A stretch of 64,000 bases of DNA, taken from Nematostella vectensis. Its lineage: Eukaryota; Cnidaria; Anthozoa; Actiniaria; Edwardsiidae. Shown here piece by piece: positions 50,982 to 61,411 of the stretch. The DNA is taken from NCBI RefSeq assembly GCF_932526225.1, contig NC_064041.1, positions 8,182,313 through 8,246,312 of the forward strand. Direction: 5' to 3'. Numbering within the stretch: the stretch's first letter is position 1; each line of letters starts with the position of its first letter. The position numbers and the translations under genes were made by a program. A model generated the notes under the pieces. It worked only from the letters and a program-made list of their open reading frames with translations, had not been told where the DNA came from and did not search any database.

Positions 50982-51237
50982 GAGGTGCGTTATTTTTTTG
51001 TCGCTGATATCAAGAAGAGAAACAAAACATTAGCAATTGTATTCGAGCCAATAAAGATTGTGTTTGTACAAAATTTCAAAAATACTCGCGCAAAATTATA
51101 GAGACTCTCTTGCAAGCTAAAAACTTTGTTTGATTGTTTTCAATGTGTCTTTATGATTTTGCGTTTGTATTTAAATATCCTGGAAAGCAGTTCAGAATCA
51201 GCCATATGCAGCTTCATGTGGTTTAGTTCTGATTACT

Positions 51238-51310
51238 GGGGGATTAGCTCAAATGGTAGAGCGCCCGCTTAGCATGCCGGAGGTACCGGGATCGATACCA
51301 GGATTCTCCA
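51238..51310 (+). tRNA. tRNA-Ala-AGC: tRNA-Ala (AGC), unit 64, Ala-B
   Basis: Class Ala-B. Confidence 0.87.
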
Positions 51311-51508
51311 GATTTTTTCGCTTGGTGAAGAGAAATCCATTTTTTAGGCAATTTCGACTAAGTTAGAGTGCAAATAATGCCTATTGGAATAATAAAAAGC
51401 GTTTTAGAATTTGATTTTCAACCACCTCAGAAGACAGGTCTTATCAATCAAATCGACACGAATTTATTTTGTACTGTATCTGGAAATATTCTGCTGCTAA
51501 ACAGGAAG

Positions 51509-51579
51509 GCACTGGTGGTTCAGTGGTAGAATTCTGGCCTGCCACGCGGGAGGCCCGGTTTCGATTCCCGGCCAGTGCA
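51509..51579 (+). tRNA. tRNA-Gly-GCC: tRNA-Gly (GCC), unit 64, Gly-B
   Basis: Class Gly-B. Confidence 0.87.
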
Positions 51580-51743
51580 ATGTTTATTTTGTTTTTGGCT
51601 GGAAAACATCAAATGCAAATGTCAGTACCTATATTTTCTATGAAACTCCTGTGTTGTGTACTTAAATCGGTAAACTGCATATTAAAAGCATAGCTTTAAC
51701 ACAAGAAACAAAACCGAATTTCCTCCCCAATGCTTCTGTGGTC

Positions 51744-51815
51744 AGCAGAGTGGCGCAGTGGAAGCGTGCTGGGCCCATAACCCAGAGGTCCGAGGATCGA
51801 AACCTTGCTCTGCTA
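51744..51815 (+). tRNA. tRNA-iMet-CAT: tRNA-iMet (CAT), unit 65
   Basis: Class iMet-A. Confidence 0.97.
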
Positions 51816-52069
51816 GAGGTGCGTCATTTTTTGGCGCTGATATCAAGAAGATAAACAAACATTAGCAATTGTATTCGAGCCAATAAAGATTGTGTTTGTA
51901 CAAAATTTCAAAACTACTCGCGCAAAATTATAGAGACTCTCTTGCAAGCTAAAAACTTTGTTTGATTGTTTTCAATGTGTCTTTATGATTTTGCGTTTGT
52001 ATTTAAATATCCTGGAAAGCAGTTCAGAATCAGCCATATGCAGCTTCATGTGGTTTAGTTCTGATTACT

Positions 52070-52142
52070 GGGGGATTAGCTCAAATGGTAGAGCGCCCGC
52101 TTAGCATGCGGGAGGTACCGGGATCGATACCCGGATTCTCCA
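52070..52142 (+). tRNA. tRNA-Ala-AGC: tRNA-Ala (AGC), unit 65
   Basis: Class Ala-A. Confidence 0.97.
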
Positions 52143-52340
52143 GATTTTTTCGCTTGCTAAAGAGAAATCCATTTTTTAGGCAATTTCGACTACGTTAGAG
52201 TGCAAATAATGCCTATTGGAATAATAAAAAGCGTTTTAGAATTTGATTTTCAACCACCTCAGAAGACAGGTCTTATCAATCAAATCGACGCGAATTCATT
52301 TTGTACTGTATCTGGAAATATTCTGCTGCTAAACAGGAAG

Positions 52341-52411
52341 GCACTGGTGGTTCAGTGGTAGAATTCTCGCCTGCCACGCGGGAGGCCCTGGTTCGATTCC
52401 CGGCCAGTGCA
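52341..52411 (+). tRNA. tRNA-Gly-GCC: tRNA-Gly (GCC), unit 65, Gly-C
   Basis: Class Gly-C. Confidence 0.93.
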
Positions 52412-52575
52412 ATGTTTATTTTGTTTTTGGCTGGAAAACATCAAATGCAAATGTCAGTACCTATATTTTCTATGAAACTCCTGTGTTGTGTACTTAAATC
52501 GGTAAACTGCAAATTAAAAGCATAGCTTTAACACAAGAAACAAAACCGAATTTCCTCCCCAAGGCTTCAATGGTT

Positions 52576-52647
52576 AGATGAGTGGCGCAGTGGAAGCGTG
52601 CTGGGCCCATAACCCAGAGGTCCGAGGATCGAAACCTTGCTCTGCTA
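52576..52647 (+). tRNA. tRNA-iMet-CAT: tRNA-iMet (CAT), unit 66, iMet-B
   Basis: Class iMet-B. Confidence 0.84.
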
Positions 52648-52901
52648 GAGGTGCGTTATTTTTTTGTCGCTGATATCAAGAAGAGAAACAAAACATTAGC
52701 AATTGTATTCAAGCCAATAAAGATTGTGTTTGTACAAAATTTCAAAACTACTCGCGCAAAATTATAGACTCTCTTGCAAGCTAAAAACTTTGTTTGATTG
52801 TTTTCAATGTGTCTTTATGATTTTGCGTTTGTATTTAAATATCCTGGAAAGCAGTTCAGAATCAGCCATATGCAGCTTCATGTGGTTTAGTTCCGATTAC
52901 T

Positions 52902-52974
52902 GGGGGATTAGCTCAAATGGTAGAGCGCCCGCTTAGCATGCCGGAGGTACCGGGATCGATACCAGGATTCTCCA
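52902..52974 (+). tRNA. tRNA-Ala-AGC: tRNA-Ala (AGC), unit 66, Ala-B
   Basis: Class Ala-B, GTTCCGATT leader marker. Confidence 0.87.
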
Positions 52975-53172
52975 GATTTTTTCGCTTGGTGAAGAGAAAT
53001 CCATTTTTTAGGCAATTTCGACTAAGTTAGAGTGCAAATAATGCCTATTGGAATAATAAAAAGCGTTTTAGAATTTGATTTTCAACCACCTCAGAAGACA
53101 GGTCTTATCAATCAAATCGACACGAATTTATTTTGTACTGTATCTGGAAATATTCTGCTGCTAAACAGGAAG

Positions 53173-53243
53173 GCACTGGTGGTTCAGTGGTAGAATTCTG
53201 GCCTGCCACGAGGGAGGCCCGGTTTCGATTCCCGGCCAGTGCA
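53173..53243 (+). tRNA. tRNA-Gly-GCC: tRNA-Gly (GCC), unit 66, Gly-B
   Basis: Class Gly-B with A40. Confidence 0.82.
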
Positions 53244-53407
53244 ATGTTTATTTTGTTTTTGGCTGGAAAACATCAAATGCAAATGTCAGTACCTATATTT
53301 TCTATGAAACTCCTGTGTTGTGTACTTAAATCGGTAAACTGCAAATTAAAAGCATAGCTTTAACACAAGAAACAAAACCGAATTTCCTCCCCAAGGCTTC
53401 AATGGTT

Positions 53408-53479
53408 AGATGAGTGGCGCAGTGGAAGCGTGCTGGGCCCATAACCCAGAGGTCCGAGGATCGAAACCTTGCTCTGCTA
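53408..53479 (+). tRNA. tRNA-iMet-CAT: tRNA-iMet (CAT), unit 67, iMet-B
   Basis: Class iMet-B. Confidence 0.84.
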
Positions 53480-53735
53480 GAGGTGCGTTATTTTTTTGTC
53501 GCTGATATCAAGAAGAGAAACAAAACATTAGCAATTGTATTCGAGCCAATAAAGATTGTGTTTGTACAAAATTTCAAAAATACTCGCGCAAAATTATAGA
53601 GACTCTCTTGCAAGCTAAAAACTTTGTTTGATTGTTTTCAATGTGTCTTTATGATTTTGCGTTTGTATTTAAATATCCTGGAAAGCAGTTCAGAATCAGC
53701 CATATGCAGCTTCATGTGGTTTAGTTCTGATTACT

Positions 53736-53808
53736 GGGGGATTAGCTCAAATGGTAGAGCGCCCGCTTAGCATGCCGGAGGTACCGGGATCGATACCAGG
53801 ATTCTCCA
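53736..53808 (+). tRNA. tRNA-Ala-AGC: tRNA-Ala (AGC), unit 67, Ala-B
   Basis: Class Ala-B. Confidence 0.87.
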
Positions 53809-54006
53809 GATTTTTTCGCTTGGTGAAGAGAAATCCATTTTTTAGGCAATTTCGACTAAGTTAGAGTGCAAATAATGCCTATTGGAATAATAAAAAGCGT
53901 TTTAGAATTTGATTTTCAACTACCTCAGAAGACAGGTCTTATCAATCAAATCGACACGAATTTATTTTGTACTGTATCTGTAAATATTCTTCTGCTAAAC
54001 TGGAAG

Positions 54007-54077
54007 GCACTGGTGGTTCAGTGGTAGAATTCTCGCATGCCACGCGGGAGGCCCGGTTTCGATTCCCGGCCAGTGCA
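54007..54077 (+). tRNA. tRNA-Gly-GCC: tRNA-Gly (GCC), unit 67
   Basis: Combines A32 of Gly-E with T53 of Gly-B, a hybrid pattern that suggests recombination inside the gene. Confidence 0.91.
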
Positions 54078-54241
54078 ATGTTTATTTTGTTTTTGGCTGG
54101 AAAACATCAAATGCAAATGTCAGTACCTATATTTTCTATGAAACTCCTGTGTTGTGTACTTAAATCGGTAAACTGCAAATTAAAAGCTTAGCTTTAACAC
54201 AAGAAGCAAAACCGAATTTTCTCCCCAAGGCATCAATCGTT

Positions 54242-54313
54242 AGAAGAGTGGCGCAGTGGAAGCGTGCTGGGCCCATAACCCAGAGGTCCGAGGATCGAAA
54301 CCTTGCTCTGCTA
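54242..54313 (+). tRNA. tRNA-iMet-CAT: tRNA-iMet (CAT), unit 68
   Basis: AGAAGAG acceptor, as 27248. Confidence 0.92.
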
Positions 54314-54570
54314 GAGGTGCGTCATTTTTTTTGTCGCTGATATCAAGAAGAGAAACAAAACATTAGCAATTGTATTCAAGCCAATAAAGATTGTGTTTGT
54401 ACAAAATTTCAAAACTACTCGCGCAAAATTATAGAGACTCTCTTGCAAGCTAAAAACTTTGTTTGATTGTTTTCAATGTGTCTTTATGATTTTGCGTTTG
54501 TATTTAAATATCCTGGAAAGCAGTTCAGAATCAGCCATATGCAGCTTCATGTGGTTTAGTTCTGATTACT

Positions 54571-54643
54571 GGGGGATTAGCTCAAATGGTAGAGCGCCCG
54601 CTTAGCATGCGGGAGGTACCGGGATCGATACCCGGATTTTCCA
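54571..54643 (+). tRNA. tRNA-Ala-AGC: tRNA-Ala (AGC), unit 68
   Basis: T69 wobble, as 27577. Confidence 0.95.
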
Positions 54644-54841
54644 GATTTTTTCGCTTGGTAAAGAGAAATCCATTTTTTAGGCAATTTCGACTAAGTTAGA
54701 GTGCAAATAATGCCTATTGGAATAATAAAAAGCGTTTTAGAATTTGATTTTCAACCACCTCAGAAGACAGGTCTTATCAATCAAATCGACACGAATTTAT
54801 TTTGTACTGTATCTGGAAATATTCTGCTGCTAAACAGGAAG

Positions 54842-54912
54842 GCACTGGTGGTTCAGTGGTAGAAATCTGGCCTGCCACGCGGGAGAACCGGGTTCGATTC
54901 CCGGCCAGTGCA
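54842..54912 (+). tRNA. tRNA-Gly-GCC: tRNA-Gly (GCC), unit 68
   Basis: A25, G29 and AGAA variable loop, as 27848. Confidence 0.86.
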
Positions 54913-55076
54913 ATGTTTATTTTGTTTTTGGCTGGAAAACATCAAATGCAAATGTCAGTACCTACATTTTCTATGAAACTCCTGTGTTGTGTACTTAAAT
55001 CGGTAAACTGCATATTAAAAGCATAGCTTTAACACAAGAAACAAAACCGAATTTCCTCCCCAATGCTTCTGTGGTC

Positions 55077-55148
55077 AGCAGAGTGGCGCAGTGGAAGCGT
55101 GCTGGGCCCATAACCCAGAGGTCCGAGGATCTAAACCTTGCTCTGCTA
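55077..55148 (+). tRNA. tRNA-iMet-CAT: tRNA-iMet (CAT), unit 69
   Basis: T57 in the T loop, as 28083. Confidence 0.92.
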
Positions 55149-55400
55149 GAGGTGCGTCATTTTTTGACGCTGATATCAAGAAGATAAACAAACATTAGCA
55201 ATTGTATTCGAGCCAATAAAGATTGTGTTTGTACAAAATTTCAAAACTACTCGCGCAAAATTATAGACTCTCTTGCAATCTAAAAACTTTGTTTGATTGT
55301 TTTCAATGTGTCTTTATGATTTTGCGTTTGTATTTAAATATCCTGGAAAGCAGTTCAGAATCAGCCATATGCAGCTTCATGTGCTTTAGTTCTGATTACT

Positions 55401-55473
55401 GGGGAATTAGCTCAAATGGTAGAGCGCCCGCTTAGCATGCGGGAGGTACCGGGATAGATACCCGGATTCTCCA
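55401..55473 (+). tRNA. tRNA-Ala-AGC: tRNA-Ala (AGC), unit 69
   Basis: A5:U68 and A56, as 28407. Confidence 0.87.
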
Positions 55474-55671
55474 GATTTTTTCGCTTGCTAAAGAGAAATC
55501 CATTTTTTAGGCAATTTCGACTAAGTTAGAGTGCAAATAATGCCTATTGGAATAATAAAAAGCGTTTTAGAATTTGATTTTCAACTACCTCAGAAGACAG
55601 GTCTTATCAATCAAATCGACACGAATTTATTTTGTACTGTATCTGGAAATATTCTGCTGCTAAACAGGAAG

Positions 55672-55742
55672 GCACTGGTGGTTCAGTGGTAGAATTCTCG
55701 CATGCCACGCGGGAGGCCCGGGTTCGATTTCCGGCCAGTGCA
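55672..55742 (+). tRNA. tRNA-Gly-GCC: tRNA-Gly (GCC), unit 69, Gly-E
   Basis: Class Gly-E with T61 as in unit 36, but followed by TTTCAATGAAAC as after unit 10. Confidence 0.94.
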
Positions 55743-55906
55743 ATGTTTATTTTGTTTTTGGCTGGAAAACATCAAATGCAAATGTCAGTACCTATATTTT
55801 CAATGAAACTCCTGTGTTGTGTACTTAAATCGGTAAACTGCAAATTAAAAGCATAGCTTTAACACAAGAAACAAAACCGAATTTCCTCCCCAAGGCTTCA
55901 ATCGTT

Positions 55907-55978
55907 AGCAGAGTGGCGCAGTGGAAGCGTGCTGGGCCCATAACCCAGAGGTCCGAGGATCGAAACCTTGCTCTGCTA
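55907..55978 (+). tRNA. tRNA-iMet-CAT: tRNA-iMet (CAT), unit 70
   Basis: Class iMet-A. Confidence 0.97.
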
Positions 55979-56232
55979 GAGGTGCGTCATTTTTTTGTCG
56001 CTGATATCAAGAAGAGAAACAAAACATTAGCAATTGTATTCCAGCCAATAAAGATTGTGTTTGTACAAAATTTCAAAACTACTCGCGCAAAATTATAGAC
56101 TCTATTGCAAGCTAAAAACTTTGTTTGATTGTTTTTAATGTGTCTTTATGATTTTGCGTTTGTATTTAAATATCCTGGAAAGCAGTTCAGAATCAGCCAT
56201 ATGCAGCTTCATGTGGTTTAGTTCTGATTACT

Positions 56233-56305
56233 GGGGGATTAGCTCAAATGGTAGAGCGCCCGCTTAGCATGCGGGAGGTACCGGGATCGATACCCGGATT
56301 CTCCA
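56233..56305 (+). tRNA. tRNA-Ala-AGC: tRNA-Ala (AGC), unit 70
   Basis: Class Ala-A. Confidence 0.97.
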
Positions 56306-56503
56306 GATTTTTTCGCTTGGTAAAGAGAAATCCATTTTTTAGGCAATTTCGACTAAGTTAGAGTGCAAATAATGCCTATTGGAATAATAAAAAGTGTTTT
56401 AGAATTTGATTTTCAACCACCTCAGAAGACAGGTCTTATCAATCAAATCGACACGAATTTATTTTGTACTGTATCTGTAAATATTCTTCTGCTAAACAGG
56501 AAG

Positions 56504-56552
56504 GCACTGGTGGTTCAGTGGTAGAATTCTTGCCTGCCACGCGGGAGGCCCG
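56504..56552 (+). pseudogene. Truncated tRNA-Gly, unit 70
   Basis: 49-nt fragment; third-copy counterpart of 10684. Confidence 0.95.
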
Positions 56553-56579
56553 ATTTTCCTTCCAAAGGCTTCAATGGTT

Positions 56580-56651
56580 AGCAGAGTGGCGCAGTGGAAG
56601 CGTGCTGGGCCCATAACCCAGACGTCCGAGGATCGAAACCTTGCTCTGCTA
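56580..56651 (+). tRNA. tRNA-iMet-CAT: tRNA-iMet (CAT), unit 71
   Basis: Consensus stems, AGACGTC variable loop. Confidence 0.95.
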
Positions 56652-56903
56652 GAGGTGCGTCATTTTTTGGCGCTGAAATCAAGAAGATTTTCAAACACTA
56701 GCAATTGTATTCGAGCCAAAAAAGATTGTGTTTGTACAAAATTTCAAAACTACTCGCGCAAAATTATAGACTCTCTTGCAAGCTAAAAACTTTGTTTGAT
56801 TGTTTTCAATGTGTCTTTATGATTTTGCGTTTGTATTTAAATATCCTGGAAAACAGTTCAGAATCAGCCATATGCAGCTTCATGTGGTTTAGTTCTGATT
56901 ACT

Positions 56904-56976
56904 GGGGTATTAGCTCAAATGGTAGAGCGCCCGCTTAGCATGCGGGAGGTACCGGGATCGATACCCGGATTCTACA
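56904..56976 (+). tRNA. tRNA-Ala-AGC: tRNA-Ala (AGC), unit 71
   Basis: T5 mismatch, plus A71 (TCTACA end) facing G2, so two acceptor pairs are lost. Confidence 0.83.
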
Positions 56977-57174
56977 GATTTTTTCGATTCGTAAAGAGAA
57001 ATCCATTTTTTAGGCAATTTCGACTAAGTTAGAGTGCAAATAATGCCTATTGGAATAATAAAAAGTGTTTTAGAATTTGATTTTCAACCACCTCAGAAGA
57101 CAGGTCTTATCAATCAAATCGACACGAATTTATTTTGTACTGTATCTGGAAATATTGTGCTGCTAAACTATAAG

Positions 57175-57245
57175 GCACTGGTGGTTCAGTGGTAGAATTC
57201 TCGCCTGCCACGCGGGAGGCTCGGGTTCGATTCCCGGCCAGTGCA
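57175..57245 (+). tRNA. tRNA-Gly-GCC: tRNA-Gly (GCC), unit 71, Gly-D
   Basis: Class Gly-D. Confidence 0.95.
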
Positions 57246-57409
57246 ATGTTTATTTTGTTTTTGGCTGGAAAACATCAAATGCAAATGTCAGTACCTTTAT
57301 TTTCTATGAAACTCCTGTGTTGTGTACTTAAATCGGTAAACTGCAAATTAAAAGCACAGCTTTAACACTAGAAACAAAACCGAATTTCCTCCCCAAGGCT
57401 TCAATCGTT

Positions 57410-57481
57410 AGCAGAGTGGCGCAGTGGAAGCGTGCTGGGCCCATAACCCAGAGGTCCGAAGATCGAAACCTTGCTCTGCTA
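57410..57481 (+). tRNA. tRNA-iMet-CAT: tRNA-iMet (CAT), unit 72
   Basis: A52 mismatch, as 11590. Confidence 0.9.
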
Positions 57482-57737
57482 GAGGTGCGTCATTTTTTTG
57501 TCGCTGATATCAAGAAGAGAAACAAAACATTAGCAATTGTATTCGAGCCAATAAAGATTGTGTTTGTACAAAATTTCAAAACTACTCGCGCAAAATTATA
57601 GAGACTCTCTTGCAAGCTAAAAACTTTGTTTGATTGTTTTCAATGTGTCTTTATGATTTTGCGTTTGTATTTAAATATCCTGGAAAACAGTTCAGAATCA
57701 GCCATATGCAGCTTCATGTGGTTTAGTTCTGATTACT

Positions 57738-57810
57738 GGGGGATTAGCTCAAATGGTAGAGCGCCCGCTTAGCATGCGGGAGGTACCGGGATCGATACCC
57801 GGATTCTCCA
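57738..57810 (+). tRNA. tRNA-Ala-AGC: tRNA-Ala (AGC), unit 72
   Basis: Class Ala-A. Confidence 0.97.
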
Positions 57811-58008
57811 GCTTTTTTCGCTTGGTAAAAAGAAATCCATTTTTTAGGCAATTTCGACTAAGTTAGAGTGCAAATAATGCCTATTGGAATAATAAAAAGC
57901 GTTTTAGAATTTGATTTTCAACCACCTCAGAAGACAGGTCTTATCAATCAAATCGACACGAATTTATTTTGTACTGTATCTGGAAATATTCTGCTGCTAA
58001 ACAGGAAG

Positions 58009-58079
58009 GCACTGGTGGTTCAGTGGTAGAAATCTCGCCTGCCACGCGGGAGGCCCGGGTTCGATTCCCGGCCAGTGCA
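58009..58079 (+). tRNA. tRNA-Gly-GCC: tRNA-Gly (GCC), unit 72
   Basis: A25 in the D stem, as 12189. Confidence 0.92.
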
Positions 58080-58243
58080 ATGTTTATTTTGTTTTTGGCT
58101 GTAAAACATCAAATGCAAATGTCAGTACCTATATTTTCTATGAAACTCCTGTGTTGTGTATTTAAATCGGTAAACTGCAATTTAAAAGCATAGCTTTAAC
58201 ACAAGAAACAAAACCGAATTTCCTCCCAAAGGCTTCAATCGTT

Positions 58244-58315
58244 AGCAGAGTGGCGCAGTGGAAGCGTGCTGGGCCCATAACCCAGAGGTCCGAGGATCGA
58301 AACCTTGCTCTGCTA
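58244..58315 (+). tRNA. tRNA-iMet-CAT: tRNA-iMet (CAT), unit 73
   Basis: Class iMet-A. Confidence 0.97.
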
Positions 58316-58569
58316 GAGGTGCGTCATTTTTTTGTCGCTGATATCAAGAAGAGAAACAAAACATTAGCAATTGTATTCGAGCCAATAAAGATTGTGTTTG
58401 TATAAAATTTCAAAACTACTCGCGCAAAATTATAGACTCTATTGCAAGCTAAAAACTTTGCTTGATTGTTTTTAATGTGTCTTTATGATTTTGCGTTTGT
58501 ATTTAAATATCCTGGAAAACAGTTCAGAATCAGCCATATGCAGCTTCATGTGGTTTAGTTCTGATTACT

Positions 58570-58642
58570 GGGGGATTAGCTCAAATGGTAGAGCGCCCGC
58601 TTAGCATGCGGGAGGTACCGGGATCGATACCCGGATTCTCCA
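58570..58642 (+). tRNA. tRNA-Ala-AGC: tRNA-Ala (AGC), unit 73
   Basis: Class Ala-A. Confidence 0.97.
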
Positions 58643-58840
58643 GTTTTTTTCGCTTGGTAAAGAGAAATCCATTTTTTAGGCAATTTCGACTAAGTTAGAG
58701 TGCAAATAATGCCTATTGGAATAATAAAAAGTGTTTTAGAATTTGATTTTCAACCACCTAAGAAGACAGGTCTTATCAATCAAATCGACACGAATTTATT
58801 TTGTACTGTATCTGGAAATATTGTGCTGCTAAACTATAAG

Positions 58841-58911
58841 GCACTGGTGGTTCAGTGGTAGAATTCTCGCCTGCCACGCGGGAGGCTCGGGTTCGATTCC
58901 CGGCCAGTGCA
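58841..58911 (+). tRNA. tRNA-Gly-GCC: tRNA-Gly (GCC), unit 73, Gly-D
   Basis: Class Gly-D. Confidence 0.95.
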
Positions 58912-59075
58912 ATGTTTATTTTGTTTTTGGCTGGAAAACATCAAATGCAAATGTCAGTACCTATATTTTCTATTAAACTCCTGTGTTGTGTACTTAAATT
59001 GGTAAACTGCAAATTAAAAGCATAGCTTTAACACAAGAAACAAAACCGAATTTCCTCCTCAAGGCTTCAATGGTT

Positions 59076-59147
59076 AGATGAGTGGCGCAGTGGAAGCGTG
59101 CTGGGCCCATAACCCAGAGGTCCGAGGATCGAAACCTTGCTCTGAAA
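59076..59147 (+). tRNA. tRNA-iMet-like, unit 74, iMet-C
   Basis: Class iMet-C, as 13256. Confidence 0.7.
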
Positions 59148-59403
59148 AAGGTGCGTCTTTTTTTTGTCGCTGATATCAAGAAGAGAAACAACACATTAGC
59201 AATTGTATTCGAGCCAATAAAGATTGTGTTTGTACAAAATTTCAAAACTACTCGCGCAAAATTATAGAGACTCTCTTGCAAGCTAAAAACTTTGTTTGAT
59301 TGTTTTCAATGTGTCTTTATGATTTTGCGTTTGTATTTAAATATCCTGGAAAACAGTTCAGAATCAGCCATATGCAGCTTCATGTGGTTTAGTTCTGATT
59401 ACT

Positions 59404-59476
59404 GGGGGATTAGCTCAAATGGTAGAGCGCCCGCTTAGCATGCGGGAGGTACCGGGATCGATACCCGGATTCTCCA
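59404..59476 (+). tRNA. tRNA-Ala-AGC: tRNA-Ala (AGC), unit 74
   Basis: Class Ala-A. Confidence 0.97.
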
Positions 59477-59674
59477 GCTTTTTTCGCTTGGTAAAGAGAA
59501 ATCCATTTTTTAGGCAATTTCGACTAAGTTAGACTGCAAATAATGCCTATTGGAATAATAAAAAGTGTTTTAGAATTTGATTTTCAACCACCTCAGAAGA
59601 CAGGTCTTATCAATCAAATCGACACGAATTTATTTTGTACTGTATCTGGAAATATTCTGCTGCTAAACAGGAAG

Positions 59675-59745
59675 GCACTGGTGGTTCAGTGGTAGAATTC
59701 TCGCCTGCCACGCGGGAGGCCCGGGTTCGATTCCCGGCCAGTGCA
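59675..59745 (+). tRNA. tRNA-Gly-GCC: tRNA-Gly (GCC), unit 74
   Basis: Class Gly-A. Confidence 0.98.
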
Positions 59746-59909
59746 ATGTTTATTTTGTTTTTGGCTGTAAAACATCAAATGCAAATGTCAGTACCTATAT
59801 TTTCTATGAAACTCCTGTGTTGTGTATTTAAATCGGTAAACTGCAAATTAAAAGCATAGCTTTAACACAAGAAACAAAACCGAATTTCCTCCCCAAGGCT
59901 TCAATCGTT

Positions 59910-59981
59910 AGCAGAGTGGCGCAGTGGAAGCGTGCTGGGCCCATAACCCAGAGGTCCGAGGATCGAAACCTTGCTCTGCTA
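59910..59981 (+). tRNA. tRNA-iMet-CAT: tRNA-iMet (CAT), unit 75
   Basis: Class iMet-A. Confidence 0.97.
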
Positions 59982-60235
59982 GAGGTGCGTCATTTTTTTG
60001 TCGCTGATATCAAGAAGAGAAACAAAACATTAGCAATTGTATTCGAGCCAATAAAGATTGTGTTTGTACAAAATTTCAAAACTACTCGCGCAAAATTATA
60101 GACTCTATTGCAAGCTAAAAACTTTGTTTGATTGTTTTTAATGTGTCTTTATGATTTTGCGTTTGTATTTAAATATCCTGGAAAACAGTTCAGAATCAGC
60201 CATATGCAGCTTCATGTGGTTTAGTTCTGATTACT

Positions 60236-60308
60236 GGGGGATTAGCTCAAATGGTAGAGCGCCCGCTTAGCATGCGGGAGGTACCGGGATCGATACCCGG
60301 ATTCTCCA
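60236..60308 (+). tRNA. tRNA-Ala-AGC: tRNA-Ala (AGC), unit 75
   Basis: Class Ala-A. Confidence 0.97.
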
Positions 60309-60506
60309 GTTTTTTTCGCTTGGTAAAGAGAAATCCATTTTTTAGGCAATTTCGACTAAGTTAGAGTGCAAATAATGCCTATTGGAATAATAAAAAGTGT
60401 TTTAGAATTTGATTTTCAACCACCTCAAAAGACAGGTCTTATCAATCAAATCGACACGAATTTATTTTGTACTGTATCTGGAAATATTGTGCTGCTAAAC
60501 TATAAG

Positions 60507-60577
60507 GCACTGGTGGTTCAGTGGTAGAATTCTCGCCTGCCACGCGGGAGGCTCGGGTTCGATTCCCGGCCAGTGCA
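60507..60577 (+). tRNA. tRNA-Gly-GCC: tRNA-Gly (GCC), unit 75, Gly-D
   Basis: Class Gly-D. Confidence 0.95.
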
Positions 60578-60741
60578 ATGTTTATTTTGTTTTTGGCTGG
60601 AAAACATCAAATGCAAATGTCAGTACCTATATTTTCTATGAAACTCCTGTGTTGTGTACTTAAATTGGTAAACTGCAAATTAAAAGCATAGCTTTAACAC
60701 AAGAAACAAAACCGAATTTCCTCCTCAAGGCTTCAATGGTT

Positions 60742-60813
60742 AGATGAGTGGCGCAGTGGAAGCGTGCTGGGCCCATAACCCAGAGGTCCGAGGATCGAAA
60801 CCTTGCTCTGAAA
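60742..60813 (+). tRNA. tRNA-iMet-like, unit 76, iMet-C
   Basis: Class iMet-C with the downstream spacer of unit 74, joined to a type Y Ala further on. Confidence 0.7.
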
Positions 60814-61069
60814 AAGGTGCGTCTTTTTTTTGTCGCTGATATCAAGAAGAGAAACAACACATTAGCAATTGTATTCGAGCCAATAAAGATTGTGTTTGTA
60901 CAAAATTTCAAAACTACTCGCGCAAAATTATAGAGACTCTCTTGCAAGCTAAAAACTTTGTTTGATTGTTTTCAATGTGTCTTTATGATTTTGCGTTTGT
61001 ATTTAAATATCCTGGAAAGCAGTTCAGAATCAGCCATATGCAGCTTCATGTGGTTTAGTTCTGATTACT

Positions 61070-61142
61070 GGGGGATTAGCTCAAATGGTAGAGCGCCCGC
61101 TTAGCATGCCGGAGGTACCGGGATCGATACCAGGATTCTCCA
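61070..61142 (+). tRNA. tRNA-Ala-AGC: tRNA-Ala (AGC), unit 76, Ala-B
   Basis: Class Ala-B. Confidence 0.87.
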
Positions 61143-61340
61143 GATTTTTTCGCTTGGTGAAGAGAAATCCATTTTTTAGGCAATTTCGACTAAGTTAGAG
61201 TGCAAATAATGCCTATTGGAATAATAAAAAGCGTTTTAGAATTTGATTTTCAACTACCTCAGAAGACAGGTCTTATCAATCAAATCGACACGAATTTATT
61301 TTGTACTGTATCTGTAAATATTCTTCTGCTAAACTGGAAG

Positions 61341-61411
61341 GCACTGGTGGTTCAGTGGTAGAATTCTCGCATGCCACGCGGGAGGCCCGGTTTCGATTCC
61401 CGGCCAGTGCA
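61341..61411 (+). tRNA. tRNA-Gly-GCC: tRNA-Gly (GCC), unit 76
   Basis: A32 plus T53 hybrid, as 54007. Confidence 0.91.

Larger units (their letters stand above)
49937..53920 (+). repeat. Five-unit block, second copy (about 4.0 kb)
   Basis: Tandem copy of 45773-49756. Its left part overlaps the right end of the large duplication, so the two events share a junction region. Confidence 0.88.
53685..56666 (+). repeat. Four-unit block, first copy
   Basis: Matches 61019-64000 at a shift of 7,334 bp; no difference was seen by eye. The match may extend past the window. Confidence 0.85.
55803..60857 (+). repeat. Third, partial copy of the large duplicated segment (about 5 kb)
   Basis: Matches about 33644-38698 at a shift of 22,159 bp, and so also 9983-15037 of copy 1. 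The left edge follows the A/T difference at 55802 and the right edge precedes the C/A difference at 60858. A few single-base changes are visible, such as AAGCAG near 56180 and TCTACAG at the end of the Ala at 56904. Confidence 0.88.
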
